In this document: piece after piece, positions 34,381 to 46,522 of the stretch | Numbering within the stretch: the stretch's first letter is position 1 | How the letters are laid out: each line of letters begins with the position of its first letter | Source: Ophiura sarsii | Lineage: Eukaryota > Echinodermata > Ophiuroidea > Amphilepidida > Ophiuridae | Length of the DNA stretch: 64,000 nucleotides | Assembly: GCA_035610835.1 (NCBI GenBank) | Contig: CM069441.1 | Span: forward strand, 85,414,677 to 85,478,676 | Direction of reading: 5' to 3' | Translations under genes and position numbers: made by a program | Notes under the pieces: model-generated | Told to the model about the DNA's origin: nothing | What the model saw: the letters and a program-made list of their open reading frames with translations, nothing else | Databases searched by the model: none

Positions 34381-34395
34381 CCCCCCCCCCCCCCC
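34381..34395. repeat. Poly-C run
   Basis: A C homopolymer of about 18 bases interrupts AT-rich sequence at about 34378-34395. Such runs recur at several element ends in this window. Confidence 0.8.
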
Positions 34396-34796
34396 TACCT
34401 GCCTATATAAGAGTCACATTTATGCCATTTAATTAATAATATAATGTTTTGTATTATTATTTAATTTACCAAAGTGTTAAATCTTTCAATCAATTCACTA
34501 CTATAATCACACGGTTGACCTTACTTTGCAACACCATGTACATTTTTAAAGCGCATATCTAAGAGTAGCTCTCAAAGGGATGCATATTTTAGTTGTGCTT
34601 TGATTTGTTGAAGTATTTGCCCACAATAATGAACAAACATATTATTAACGAACAAAATATGATCTGTGAAGTCAAATAGTAGTCAGTATATTTGACTCTC
34701 AAATATCAAATCCGCAATTATTTAAATCCGCAATGATTTAATAATAAAATCAATTATCAAAAATATGTTTGTGGTCATATATATAATTTGATTTGA

Positions 34797-34896
34797 NNNN
34801 NNNNNNNNNNNNNNNNNNNNNNNNNNNNNNNNNNNNNNNNNNNNNNNNNNNNNNNNNNNNNNNNNNNNNNNNNNNNNNNNNNNNNNNNNNNNNNNN
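34797..34896. other. Assembly gap, 100 N
   Basis: Exactly 100 Ns, the conventional size for a gap of unknown length. It lies between two fold-back repeats, which probably caused the assembly break. Confidence 0.98.
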
Positions 34897-35094
34897 GGAA
34901 CAAACTCTGTGAACTCTTTGAAGCGATTTCTTTCTCTCTAGGGATAACAAACTCTGGTTACGGTTGCCATCCATATTTATAATGGCTAAAGGTGTGGCAG
35001 TTTCTGTAGTTTCAAAAAGAAGAAGAAGAAGAAAAAAAAAGCCACGAGGTGCAAACTACAGTAAAACTACAGTAAAAGCTTTTAATACATAATT

Positions 35095-35675
35095 ACTGTA
35101 TACAGTCATCAAAAAAAGTAACTAAAATACAGGTAATAAATGGACTTTAACTATAACAATATATATCCTACCTAAAAATATTAAATCATAAAGTTGTTGA
35201 GAAATTTATCTTCTTTAATATGAGATATTGCACGCTAGGATCGGTTGAATATTGAAGAAGTGACAATCAAAGATGTAAGGTAAAGTCACAATTTCATTTT
35301 CACATTTTACATTTCAACATGGGGGAGAGTATGACAGGTAGCGTGTGTGTGGCATATTGATCCATCGGAACAATACGGCTGACTGTCCAACCTGTGCATG
35401 CATCCCCCAATTGCACTGCCGGTAATCGAGGTACCCGTAGATGGGTCCGCGTGTAGAAAATAAAAATGTAAAACTGAAAATTGGACTTCGCCTTACATTT
35501 GGGAGTGTCACTTCCTCAATAATCGCCCAATCCTAAGCGTGCAATATCTCATATTAAAGAAGATGAATTCCCGAGCACCTTTATAATCTGATATTTTTAG
35601 GTAGGATATACATTTTTAGAGTAAGAAACCTATTTTTTACCTGTATAAGTTACTCTTTTTGATGACTGTTGATCA
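35095..35675. mobile_element. Fold-back element, about 580 bp
   Basis: CAGTCATCAAAAAAAGTAAC at 35103 mirrors GTTACTCTTTTTGATGACTG at 35650-35669. The inner words TCCTACCTAAAAATATTA, TTTAATATGAGATATTGCACGC and AAGTGACA are mirrored too. The centre (35330-35460) is unique. It is related to 33722-34325 and 58050-58262. Confidence 0.7.
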
Positions 35676-35894
35676 AAAATTGATTTTCTAAATGTGCCTT
35701 TTTACTCTGAATCTCATGTGCATCCGACCCGGGACAAAGGAATATTTAGCGATATGTTATAAAACTAGATTTAAAAGCCAAATGAACAAAAACAAATCCC
35801 CAAAAACAAAAAGAAAACACCAAACAAACACCAGAGCAGCTAAAGCATTTAGTTTCCTCCCGTCAGAGTGTGTAGAAACATACTTTATATTTAA

Positions 35895-36379
35895 AGGGGC
35901 AATTGAGAGATTGCAGAGAAAAATGAAATTTGGAAAAAAGGCATTGTTTCAATAGATAAGGTACGTATGAACCTTGAAGTGTAATGATTTATGGGAAAAC
36001 GGTTTAATAATGCCTGCCGCAAGATTGAAATTTGGTTGAAGCAAGTTATGCGGATAGGTTTGCGCTTGAATAGGCAGCACCCTAGTTGTTGCGATCCGAT
36101 TCTGATGATTCACCAGTGACAGCGAAATTACAGTGCTTTGATCAATCTTGGAAAGGCGCTATATAAATCCAGATAATTAATTATTATTATTGTTATGCTG
36201 AAAATTACGATGTGATCTACATCAAAATTACCAAATCGTGAAATGTTACATGATTGACGGCGAATTCAGGTAAATGGTTTCAGATGGTAGTTAGTATGCC
36301 TAAGTATTAAGTAGGTGCAAAAAACCTGTTTTCCAGAAAAATTGAGGGCGCACTCCCATGCGTATCTCACAGTGCCCCT
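35895..36379 (+). mobile_element. TTAA-flanked element, paired with 54206-54842
   Basis: TTAA lies at 35891-35894 and 36380-36383. The ends are AGGGGCAATTGAGAG and GTGCCCCT. The body matches 54206-54842 in reverse complement (GAGATTGCAGAGAAAAATG, TTGAAATTTGGTTGAAGC, GATGTGATCTACATCAAAAT, GAGGGCGC). A SINE/LINE tail sits inside this copy where the other copy holds a mariner-like hairpin. Confidence 0.8.
36090..36187 (+). mobile_element. SINE/LINE 3' tail inserted in the TTAA element
   Basis: GGAAAGGCGCTATATAAATC, then AATTAATTATTATTATTG, is the standard 3' end of L2/CR1-type elements: a GCGC-bearing stem followed by an ATT microsatellite. The 5' boundary is approximate. Confidence 0.65.
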
Positions 36380-36383
36380 TTAA

Positions 36384-37402
36384 TAAAGGCTCGATGCTCA
36401 GAGCTAGATAGATACAATCAAAGACATAACATGAGAATCTCTTTTAATGTTGATATATAAAACACTCTGAACTGCGATGATACAGGGTCTTCCAGAATGT
36501 TTTATAACTTATTTGAAAAAATATTTAAAAAATGTAAAAACGATATTATTGCTCTGTCAATTTCATTAAGATATTTTTTCCCGTTCCGATATAGCATAAC
36601 ATTGAAAATCAGGCGAAAATCTAAATGTATAGTTTAGGGCCTAAATCATGAAATCGGAACAATTCCTTCAAATATTGCTTCATAAAACATCGCAACACTT
36701 GTTGATATCTCTTTACTTTGTAGCGGAAATTAAAAGAGTAAATAAGAAAAGAGGCGATCGGGACTTAATTGATAGCAAATTTAACCATTTTATATGTTTA
36801 ATAAAAAATGAACTATTTTGTTCATTCTGATCCCCGAAAATTTGAAAATGGGAATGCAATCATGGGCTTCCTTTTGAATGTGAAGTTATTGTAGGATCCC
36901 GGTGTTCTCTCTTCGTATTCAGAGGGGTAACACATGATAGGTCCAGGATCTTGAAATACCCCTATTTGACTCTGTTTCGCAGACAATTTGGCTAATTTGA
37001 CCCCCCTTTTCGCCATAAAGCACAGACATTTTGTCTGAAAATCCCCCTCTTTACCATTTTAAGGATACTTTCTAAGAGCCCCTCTTTTTGCGCAAAAACG
37101 AGGACACATTTGGTTCAAAATACACCTTTTTCCATTTCCTGGGACATTTTGATATATGACACAATTCTAATTTGATTTTCTTTTTTCCCGGACATACCTC
37201 CAAAAAACACCCTAATTTTTGGAAATCGTGGACAAAGCTTCAAAAAACACCCCAAATGTTTGGATATAAATGTCCGCGGAATATCGATGTCCGAGGAATA
37301 TCCACACACATGGTACGATACACCCCTTTTTACGCGATTTTTGGAATGATCATGTGTACCCAAAGTCAATGTTGACTGAAAACACCGGGTGTTCAGTGCA
37401 AG
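36384..37402. other. Intergenic; degenerate CCCC-TTTTT-rich repeat at 36980-37340
   Basis: TACAGGGTCTTCCAGAATG at 36483 is a lone mariner-type end. From about 36985 the words CCCCTCTTT, CCTTTTTCC and CAAAAAACACCC recur at irregular intervals, like the decayed repeats at 43.9-44.3 and 53.2-53.6 kb. No gene was recognised. Confidence 0.45.
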
Positions 37403-37451
37403 AGGCCATAAACCTCCCGAAAAGACAAGTCAAGTGATTAGGCTATAGTTT

Positions 37452-37860
37452 AAGTATGACTTATAGCACGACGGCAGCTACGCTATAAGGAATTAATAGC
37501 ACTTTAATATCGACAGTACTAGTATTAGTGATGATTTATGTGGCAGAACTTGGTTGTACAAACCCCTGCACAGTAGGACATTGATAGAACTTAGAAGTTT
37601 TGATTCAATCAACACTGATCAAGATAAACAATCATCTACTAAACACAAACACACCAAGTTGGGATATAATTAGTATGACTTATAGCTGCCGAGTGCTATA
37701 AGGAATTAATAGCACTCATCGACAGTGACTATTTTAGTGATGATTTATGTGGCAGAGCTCTACCCTACACACCAGATACACACCACTTTCACAGTAGGGC
37801 ACCTCTCACTCACCCAGACTTAGACAATCATCTACTAAACACACACACACACCAAGTTGG
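37452..37860 (+). repeat. Tandem duplication of about 215 bp inside the fold-back
   Basis: Two direct copies begin AGTATGACTTATAGC and share CTATAAGGAATTAATAGCAC, AGTGATGATTTATGTGGCAG, CAATCATCTACTAAACAC and CACACCAAGTTGGG. The joint is at about 37669. Confidence 0.8.
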
Positions 37861-38387
37861 GTAATATAGGTTTTCCCAGTTAGTTTAACACTTTATTCAT
37901 TATATTTCATATCTCGTTAAGTTTGAATTTGTCCCAAAATTTTGAAGGTTGCATTTGTTAAAGTAAATTTCGTCTTTGGTCAGGTATATTCATATTTTGC
38001 ACAATGAATTTCATTTAATGTTCATTTTATTTCGTCTTAACACACTTCCATTTCGTCTGATACAGCGGTAGCCTACTATAGTCTATCCATCGAAGAGCGA
38101 TCTTTGGTGCTGGGATGGGCAGGGGAGATGATCAAAAATAAGATGTGCTGTCTTCTGGCGTATATTTGCTAGTTGTCGAAGGATCCCATTTTATTCCAAC
38201 CTCCAGTCGAACCTCATCTATAATGTGAATTGAACCTCATCTATAATGTGAATTGAAACAAGTAAGCTGCCTTATGCAAAAAACAACACTGTTCCAATGC
38301 ATATTATTCTCATCACACGCATGCACACAGCAGCTACGTCTAGTGTACTATTCAAAGAGAGACAAATATCGAACCATTTGCGCATTA

Positions 38388-38575
38388 TCTGAAATCAAAG
38401 GGCTTTGAAATCGTCACCTGTGATTTCGGCCTATGAAATCACAAAGCTGAAAAAGATCGAAAGTGATGGACTTTGAACAGTTACCATAATCGTCACCTGT
38501 GTTTTCGGCATATGAATAAAATCACAAAGCTGAACAAGATCGAAAGTGATAGACTTTAAACATTTAGCATAATGT
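38388..38575 (+). repeat. Tandem duplication of about 107 bp
   Basis: The words ATCGTCACCTGTG, TTTCGGC, ATCACAAAGCTGAA and AAGATCGAAAGTGAT-GACTTT recur twice. A smaller 22-bp duplication (GAACCTCATCTATAATGTGA) is at 38207-38250. Confidence 0.75.
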
Positions 38576-39929
38576 AGGAGGCCACATTTAATTTCTATTT
38601 GCTATCTTGTAATGTTTCCAACAGTAAATAATGTTTATTTTCAGGTTGGCCGGGCCTACGATAAAATGGTTGTAAAATGATATGAAACTTCGTATCCATA
38701 TGTTCTGTCTGCATGTCCAAACCAATCAGATTTCCTTGTTAAGTATAGAAAGAAACAAATACGCTTACAATGATATGGTATCAATATTGAAAGGTCCGAT
38801 TTTCATTTTCAAACAAATATTATACAACGTTGCAGACCGTAAATAAAGTTTATTTTCTGACTTGTAAAATGAAAGGTTGTCTTCATCGGAGTCTATCACT
38901 CTACATGTACCTGTTCATAGAGGCCTGTACATGTAGTACAGTAGAGCTTAAATATGGCACCCATTAAGACCATTAAAGATGAGATGCAGCCAGTGCTTGC
39001 CAAATTGAAAGCATTTTTTTTGAAATGGAGAAATTGGAAGGGAAAGCTATACCTGTCTTTACAACGTCAATTAAACTGACTCTCATGGCACAACTTGGGT
39101 TATTATGATAAAAGTAGGTGGGTAACATAATTATTTTTTATTATGGCCGTTTTTCACTCTACTGATTCTATCAATATTTTCGTCAGAAAATAGCCTCCTC
39201 TCCCAGTCAATGGAACGGCTCGGTCACATGATTGGAAGATCGGTCTCAGATGGATAGACTATAATGTATACATTTATTTCGTCTTTGATCAAATAGTTTC
39301 ATATTCAGTTCACTTTGTTTCGTCCCATGTGGAACGTCCTGCCTAGAAGCATGTAAAATCCAGCTATAGGCCTATACGTTTTTATATATATATATTTATT
39401 TTTTCTTTCTTTCTTTCTTGTTCGTTCTTTTTTCTTATTATGACATGTAGGTCTGTTCGGATCTGAATCAACAAGGCAAAAGAACACATGTCGGTGGTTC
39501 AAATCTAACCTGCAATAATATGTAGGCCTATTCTTCTAGCACCTGACGAATATATGTGATAAAAGTATTAAAAATAATGAACAAAGACGAATTATATTTG
39601 TGCATAGACCCGCTACCCATCAAATGATACGAATTCAATCCTTCCTTGACGAAAAGAAATGACCAATAAATTAAATGAAATGGTCATACTTTGAAATGTA
39701 ATGCTCATTGACGAAATTTATCTAACAAAATGCGTAAGTCAGATTTTGGGGACGAATTCTAACTTAACGAGATATGAAATATAATGAAAAAAGTGTTAAA
39801 CTAACTGGGAAAACCTATAATTACAGTGCTGTAATTAATCAGGTTATTTACGATGTCAACTTTACAGCATTCTGAAGCTGTACAATAAGTGAAATTTGTG
39901 GAATTCTGGACTGGCTGTGTATGTGCTAT

Positions 39930-40552
39930 TAATTAGTCATATAGCACAAGTCTCATAATTTAAAAATATATGAAGTAAAGGTTTGGCAATATGAAAACTT
40001 GAAAATTAGACAAAAATATCAATATGTATAGGAAATACATGAAAATTAGTGAAAAAACATTAAAAAAATGATTTTGCCATACTTTTGCAACCATAAAAGA
40101 TAAAAGTACATTGATTATAAATATGGTGTACATTATATTTGGCCGATAATTCTGATTGAGCACTTTTTTCTCGTTTTGGAAAAATAAGCAAAAGGGTAAT
40201 TTTTAGTTAATTTCCTTAATTTATATGTTTCTTTTATCTGTAACTGGTTAAGGTAAATAGGCAATTACAATTGAAAGCTAAAACTTCGGAGGAAAGTTTT
40301 GTATTGATTATAATTCAAATAATTGTTCGGTTATGCCGAAATTTAACTATTTGAAATCAGTGTACTTTTATCTTCCATGGTTATAAAAGTATAGGTAAAA
40401 TCATGTTTTTTATGTTTTTTCACTAATTTCCTTTATATATTGATATTTTTGTCTAATTTTCAAGTTTTCATATTGCCAGACCTTTACTTCATATATATAT
40501 ATATATTAAAATTATGAGACTTGTGCTATATGACTAATTTAAACTATAGCCT
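39930..40552. repeat. Inner hairpin of the large fold-back
   Basis: AGTCATATAGCACAAGTCTC with ATAATTT, then AAGTAAAGGTTTGGCAATAT and CTTGAAAATTAGACAAAAAT, are mirrored in 40380-40552. A (TA)n run extends the right arm at about 40490-40507. Confidence 0.8.
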
Positions 40553-40578
40553 AATCACTTTAGGGAGGTTTATGGCCT

Positions 40579-42180
40579 GCTGCGCTGTAGGATGAACATT
40601 ATTCAGGACAATCTGGTTGTAACATGTTGTAATGGCATTCAGGGCTATAAAATTAATGCAACAACTATTACCAAAAGATTTTCCCGTAGGGGCAAGATGT
40701 TTCAGGTTTACACAACAGCTCATGTGCAGAATTTATAGGATATGTTTGGTGCCAAATCTCTATCATTGATTCTCACACACGTTGCAATGAAATTGTACCT
40801 GTGGACATTCACCTTTCATAACTTACCCCTTCACCTCTTCCCTACTCAACTAAGTCGTTGTACCTTGGTTCCTATTACAAGCCCCGTAGGGGTTTACCTT
40901 TATGCACTAGTGCACTAGTATGTTTTTATTTATCATTGTGAGTACATTAAAAGAACATAAAACACCTGAATTGAACCCTCTAAATAATAAATCTGATACC
41001 CTCGAAAAATTGTGAACGTTTCTGATCTTCAAACAAATTGTGTGATATTTAATAAATGCAATAATAGTAAAGTCGATCTCCCAGAGACATAAATATTGAG
41101 CATTTGGTAGTTAACCTGCGTGGCGTGGCTTGTTATTGAACTCCTGTTTTTTACTGCATGCCACGTGAGTATAAATATAGTGACTGTGCATGCATGACGC
41201 AGCAGCAGCATACAGTAACATTCACCGTTACTATTTTGCAAACTGTCAGCGGTGAACAAAGTCCTGTGACATCAGGCCAGGATCTGCTAGCCTCCTGGCA
41301 GGCTGCAATACATCAGGGAATATTACTCTAGACTTATGACTCCTAATGTGCCTCTGATTTGACCATCCATACACTCTACTGTGCTTTTTCTACATGCACG
41401 GTATGTATTTGACGTCTTTTTATATGCAATTTCTGTACAGGCGGATTTGTTATACAAGGGTTTAATTTGTTGCGTGTGTGTATAAAGCTGTAGCGAGTGT
41501 CTTTGCTAGGTTTGATTTTGTAACGTGTGGAGAGACTGGAGTGAATGAGGTGTGTAAGATACACACGCTCCACGTAACAGGTGTTAATATTTATAAGATT
41601 GTTGCTTGCTGATTATAGGAATATTATACAGCGTATGTAGGGATGTGCTTATGGATTTGATATCTTAAACGGTAAGTGTGCCAAGGATTTTTAATATCAA
41701 ATTAGATGGATGTAAAGCAGGATCCTACTGTAAGTGCCTGCACAATTTATTTTATATTACCTAAGGCTTCAGAATTTAAAAAAACCTGTTCTATGGGCCT
41801 GACCAATCCAGCCATTTTTCAAAAAAATGGTGAAAAGAATTTCACATGCAGATATGAATTTAACGATCCCAAGTCATTTTACTGTTTGACAAAAATAGCA
41901 AAAAAATTTACTGTCATTTTGAAGGGAAAAAAAAACAAGAAAAAAAGAAAGAAAATAAGCCAGACTGACCCAACCCGAGAGGTCCGTTTGCCGTTAGAAC
42001 AGGTTTGGTGTTTTGTGGCCCAATTTAATGGTTACACATCTGGTCACTACCATTTGATCAATGTGTATTTTTTATAGTGACACATTTTTAGGCTATATTG
42101 ATATTCTTTTTCCCCAAGCTCTATCAATCTTGTTTTTGGTGATGATAGAAACAATGATCATTGTATATTATTATTATCTT
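40579..42180. other. Intergenic; unassigned 123-codon frame at 41706-42077
   Basis: A plus frame starting MDVKQDPTVSACTIYFILPK contains a Lys-rich patch from an A-run and no recognised domain. A TATAAATA word follows a CACGTGA box at about 41163-41178, but nothing downstream fixes a transcript. I treat the frame as chance. Confidence 0.35.
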
Positions 42181-42244
42181 CAATGTTTTCTAACATATTG
42201 ATTTTTCATTTGAAAAAACACCATGGTTTAAAGCCTATATACAT

Positions 42245-43300
42245 CATCAATAGTCTAAATTTGCCTACGGCCATGTGTTTTGAACTCACCACCCAAAAGG
42301 GTGGTGGCGTTGCATTTTTGGTGACGAATCATCTATCTCTCTCTATTAACTCAACAACTAAATATGGTAGAGCTATGGTTGAGGTGTCATGTGAGAGCCT
42401 GTTTATCTAGCTACATTGTGTGAATAAATCAAGTATTTCTATAAATGTTTGGCTGAGATATGATTGATTATGTTGTGAAAGTCAGGGGTGGTGGTGGCGG
42501 CGGCGCTGTGTACAATCTCTATGGGGAATATAGAAAATGTTCCCAATTCTACGTTCAATTTACTATAACTCCTCATCCCTGTATGGTACAAACATGATTT
42601 TGCTCTCATTTTATAGATTATTTTATATTCTATAAGATTCTGTTTCAACAAATATGACAACTATTGTGTAACAATTGTAATCATGAATCGATTGCATTGT
42701 CCTTGGCTTTTCCCTATTCGATACACAGTGAACTTGCCCTAATACATCAGTTTTACATACATGACCATAACAAGAAAAATATTTAACCGATGACAACAAA
42801 ATTATACATTTTTGGAAAGCTCTCAAATAGGGGAATTCAAAACCGCCGTTTAAATCAGGATAGGGTACATTTTCAAAAAAATATACTTGTAAAATCTAAT
42901 AAATTTGAAATCTAAACGTTTGTGCTCATTGACAACTATTATGTTCTGATGGGTAATAGCATGAGGAACTTAATATGCACAGTAACATTATGATTGGGAT
43001 AAGTAGAAAAATATTATTGAGCTAAATCAAAATATGAAGAAGAAAAAAATCGATATTTTTTGAAAATTCTTAAGCACAATATGTTACCATTAGTTATTAT
43101 CTAAATTCCAATAACATATTTGAATTCCTTGTGAGATTACCGTTCAGAAAATATATACTTTTATGGGGTAGAACAAATAGTTATTGCGATGTGCTAATTC
43201 GAATCTCAGATGGTGTAAAATGTAAAAATCTGGACATGCAACGGTAAGGGTGGCGAGTTCAAAACACGCGGCCCTACATGATCAGCAGTCTAAATTTATT
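42245..43300. repeat. Widely spaced inverted repeat
   Basis: TAGTCTAAATTTGCC, GTGTTTTGAACTCACCACCC and GCGTTGCAT at 42252-42320 recur inverted at 43235-43300 (GCAACGGTAAGGGTGGCGAG, AGCAGTCTAAATTTA). An old fold-back element with a spacer of about 900 bp is likely. Confidence 0.5.
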
Positions 43301-43426
43301 TACAAAAAATGCTTGCATGTGATGTGTTTCACATGGCCTTCATAGCAGTATGGGCATTTGTACAGCAAGCAGTAAATGAGCATTCATACAGCAAGTGGTA
43401 AATGAGCATTCATACAGCCACTTTTT

Positions 43427-43680
43427 CGGTAAAATGTGACTGTTTTGGGAAAAGTAAACATTATATTTAAAAGGCATAACTTTGTGTGGGTAGCCAAACA
43501 TTTACTTTTTCAGAGGTGTTTCAATATCTTGGAATGTCCAATATGGGATCTTGAAAAGTGCCACTTTTTCTTAAAAACATCATTTTGCGGAAATGTGACT
43601 ATTTTGGGAAAAGTAATGATATTGAGAAGGGGAAACTTTCTATGGGTAGCCAAGCATTTCCACTTTCCATAAGTGTTCAT
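43427..43680 (+). repeat. Diverged direct repeat, two units
   Basis: AATGTGACT-TTTTGGGAAAAGTAA and GGGTAGCCAA-CATTT occur at about 43433-43505 and 43588-43660. Confidence 0.65.
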
Positions 43681-43975
43681 TTCCTCAAAAAGGCTCATAA
43701 TTGTGTGTGGAGTTATGCAAACAAACGGATCTAACTTTAGGGGGTGGGGGTGGGGGACTTAGTTCTTTTCAACCCTTTATATATTTCATCCCAAACCTGG
43801 AATCTTGGGAATGAACATGTGATTTAAAGAGTGCTCTTTTGTCTTCTTTTCTCTCTCCTTTTGTCACCACAATGTAAGCTGGTTTTCAGCTGTTGGCTCA
43901 TGCTAAGGGTATCAATTGCCACTTTCAGAGAACATTGATGTATTTTTTTCAATAATGTTAATATGGGGTCCCGAG

Positions 43976-44310
43976 GGGGGGGGGGGGGGGGGGGAGATTG
44001 ATATTGGTATAGGTCTGTGCTGGCCTGAAGACCACCTTTTCACTCTCTTCTGCTAGTTATTAAGAACCCCCCTTTTGAGCCTGCATCAGTTCTTAAGACC
44101 GCATTTTATTGAAAATCTGTGCTCTTTTTAAACAAATTTGAAAAACAAACCAGTACTTAAGACCTACTTTTTCGAGAAAATCAGTTCTTAAGATCCTATT
44201 TTTCGTCATTAAATTCTCTCAGTTCAGTTCCGAAGCCCCTATTTTTGAGACCATGGGCGGCACACCCCTACCAAAAAGAAAGTTGAGTGCCCCCCACCTC
44301 CGGGTATAGA
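43976..44310. repeat. G-run plus decayed AGTTCTTAAGACC repeats, family with 53210-53550
   Basis: A G22 run at about 43975-43995 is followed by four to five spaced copies of CAGTTCTTAAGACC-CTATTTTT. The sequence closes with GGCACACCCCTACC-AAAA and GCCCCCC. The copy at 53.2-53.55 kb has the same order, including the GGCACACCCCTACC end. Confidence 0.7.
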
Positions 44311-44455
44311 ATAAAGGTAGCCTCGCACTAATATATATCCACTTTCATGTCTATTTTGTGATAAATCCCCAACACAAATCCAGGTATATTAACCCTAACC
44401 CCGGTTTAGGGTTTTTAACCGGGATCACAATTTTTCGAAGAAAAACGCCAAATGA

Positions 44456-44528
44456 TTCACCAGGAATCGATCCGGGGACCCTCCGGACTCAGGTCCTTAA
44501 CTATGTCCCACCCACAAAGCCACGGCCC
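44456..44528 (-). ncRNA. tRNA-derived SINE head
   Basis: On the minus strand, GTGGCTTTGTGGGTGGGA resembles an A box. CCCCGGATCGATTCCTGG carries the B box (GGTTCGATTCC consensus). The anticodon stem is not tRNA-like and there is no acceptor pairing, so it is not a tRNA gene. Confidence 0.6.
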
Positions 44529-44585
44529 TCAGCTTCTGTTCGCGCAGTATACCGCGCTCACTATTTAATATAGGCTCAGATGATT

Positions 44586-44822
44586 ACTGTAAAACTGAAA
44601 TTTTTGCGGTGGTTTTATTTTCACGGTGGTTTTATTTTCACGCTTTTCGCGCAAAATATTTTTCCACGAAAAATTATAATACGCGAAAATATTGTTTTCA
44701 ACATTCATGCAATGCATCCAGAAGGTCGCCCGTGAAAAAAAAAAAAAAAAAAAATTTGCGAAAGTCTATGATATCAAAATGTGCGAAAATATCTTTACGC
44801 AAAAATATTGGCTTTTACAATA
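44586..44822. mobile_element. Nested short element, CTGTAAAA ends
   Basis: TACTGTAAAAC...AAATTTTTGCG at 44584 mirrors CGCAAAAATATT...TTTTACAATA at 44822, with a TA at each edge. GCGAAAAT/ATTTTCGC words fill it. Similar composition occurs at 50960-51160 and similar ends at 61416-61611. Confidence 0.55.
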
Positions 44823-45314
44823 TGTCATAAAAAAAGGTCGGCACAGGGGCTTGGAGAGCATATTTTAACTGGGGGTTAGGGTTAAGTCACATACATCTGT
44901 ATTTGTTAGCTTCATACTAACAAAATAATATCTGTATTTGGTAAAATTCACTGAGCATACAATCTGCAGGGTCCAAGGTATTTAGGATTCAAACTACAGA
45001 CTGTAAACGTATTACCCCCATGACCTTTTGAACTCCAATACAACTGTCCATGTTACCCTTTAGGATGAGTTAACTAAATAGCGCAAATATGGGTCAGGTG
45101 TTCACCTATATTGTTATGATAAAATAAATCCAAATTTTCATCGATTTATTAAATCATTGCCAGTTATTTATGGTTAGATTCATGAAATATTAGCAGGGAA
45201 TTCGGTTAAAATGTCAGTGGGAATGATTTAAAAGAGGTAGGGATTCTTGTATCACCAGTTTGCACTGAATTTTGTGAAAATGTCTGGCCTTTAACCCCCT
45301 GGGGACTACTCTTA

Positions 45315-45490
45315 CAGTCTCTCTGATTGGTTCATTGCATGATATAACCCTCTGAGTAACCAATCAAAATAGTGCGTCTATTTCTCTGTATGTTGACTCG
45401 CTGTAGCACTAGTATAGTACCTTTCTTACAGCATCCCAGATTGGCTCATGAGATGATATAATGTTATGAGTAACCAATCAAAATACTGCT
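45315..45490 (+). repeat. Direct repeat, two units about 113 bp apart
   Basis: GATTGG-TCAT-G-ATGATATAA followed by TGAGTAACCAATCAAAATA occurs twice. Confidence 0.7.
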
Positions 45491-45504
45491 TTGAAGCCAA
45501 ATCG

Positions 45505-45751
45505 GGGCCAGAAATGTTCCATTTAGAAATTATAGGCTAAAATATGATGAATTACTGCTAAAGGTGGTTAACCATCAGCCGGTTTGTGTACTACTCAATG
45601 GGCAAATTTATTGTGACCGTGTGCTTTTAAAATAAGAACCATTGGAGTTATGCAACTCAGACTTTGGAAAGTGACAATTTTAAGGATGACCTTTCATGTA
45701 AAATAGAACACATCAAGTTGAAAATCCGGCCAGCAATCAGAACATCAACCT
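45505..45751 (+). mobile_element. TTAA-family fragment
   Basis: TTAA follows at 45752-45755. The right end AATCAGAACATCAACCT and interior (GGCCAGAAATGTTCCATTTA, AAATAAGAACCATTGGAG, GATGACCTTTCATGTA) match 7613-7865 in reverse complement. Confidence 0.7.
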
Positions 45752-46160
45752 TTAAGATCTGGTGCTAAAGACATCTCAATGCTGATCTTACACAAGCAAG
45801 GCTTAAGATAACAGGTTTTTTTTACCGGGAGCTACCTTTTTTCCAAAGTATCAGGGGGATTTATTTAGAACTGGGAGCTACTTTTAGTCTACCTGGAGCT
45901 AATCTTTTATTAAATCAAATAAGCTTTTAAGCGAAATTCTGTGTTTTGGGCAAGGTTCCCGGGCGCTGTCCAAACTATCAGCACTCGGTTGTTTATTTTT
46001 TAGCATTACCGGGCGCTTTGGCAGAAGGACCGAGGATAAAAATCGCCCAGCGCCCGCTTATCTTGAGCCTTGCCTACAAGAACTTCTTGTAAGTTTTGAT
46101 GTTACCTTTATGTAAGAGAGCCAGGTAAAGAGTGCATTGAGGGATTGCATGGAAAAAGTT

Positions 46161-46299
46161 TATAATACCTGATTGAAGCTTTATAATCCCTAATTGAAGC
46201 TGTATAATCCCTGATTGAAGCTTTATAATCCCTGATTGAAGCTTTATAATCCCTGATTGAAGCTGTATAATCCCTGATTGAAGCTGTATAATCCCTGAA
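46161..46299 (+). repeat. 21-bp minisatellite, about 7 units
   Basis: Unit TATAATCCCTGATTGAAGCT followed by G or T, with near-perfect copies. Read on the minus strand it gives a seven-residue repeat SIRDYKA/SIRDYTA, which is an artefact of the 21-bp period. Confidence 0.9.
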
Positions 46300-46522
46300 T
46301 AACGTTTTCACGCTAGACTAGTTTCATGGGAGCTTATGTGAAGGATGAACCCCTAAGTTTTCTGCTGATAGTGATATTGAAATTTCATCATGTCAATCAT
46401 ATCTACAATGCACTTGGCAAATTATCTATGTACAGGATCAACCAATATGATCGGAATTGGTGCTATATTTAGATAATCTTCCCCTACCGATTCAGACAGG
46501 TAACACTACCTAAATCAATATA

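Larger units (their letters stand above)
37403..40578. mobile_element. Large fold-back element of 3.2 kb
   Basis: Mirror-image landmarks run from both ends inward: AGGCCATAAACCTCCC/GGGAGGTTTATGGCCT; TGATTAGGCTATAGTTTAA/TTAAACTATAGCCTAATCA; GGTTTTCCCAGTTAGTTTAA/TTAAACTAACTGGGAAAACC; CATATCTCGTTAAG/CTTAACGAGATATG; TATAGTCTATCCATC/GATGGATAGACTATA. The right half holds its own hairpin of about 620 bp (39930-40552). No transposase frame, no clear TSD and no terminal superfamily mark were found. Confidence 0.75.
44393..44881 (-). mobile_element. TTAA-flanked element with tRNA-like head
   Basis: TTAA lies at 44389-44392 and 44882-44885. The ends are CCCTAACCCC and GGGGGTTAGGG. A tRNA-like segment lies inside (separate entry). 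An unrelated element of about 240 bp (44586-44822) is nested. It is the same family as 58883-59153. Confidence 0.65.

Noticed and set aside
41150..41270. Promoter with E-box and TATAAATA
   Set aside because: No credible downstream coding exon on either strand; a single TATA word in AT-rich DNA is not evidence.
41706..42077. 123-codon plus frame with Lys-rich centre
   Set aside because: The Lys stretch comes from an A-rich tract, and no domain or splice structure supports it.
46108..46311. Seven-residue protein repeat SIRDYKA
   Set aside because: Product of a 21-bp minisatellite; the period is a multiple of three, so any frame gives a peptide repeat.
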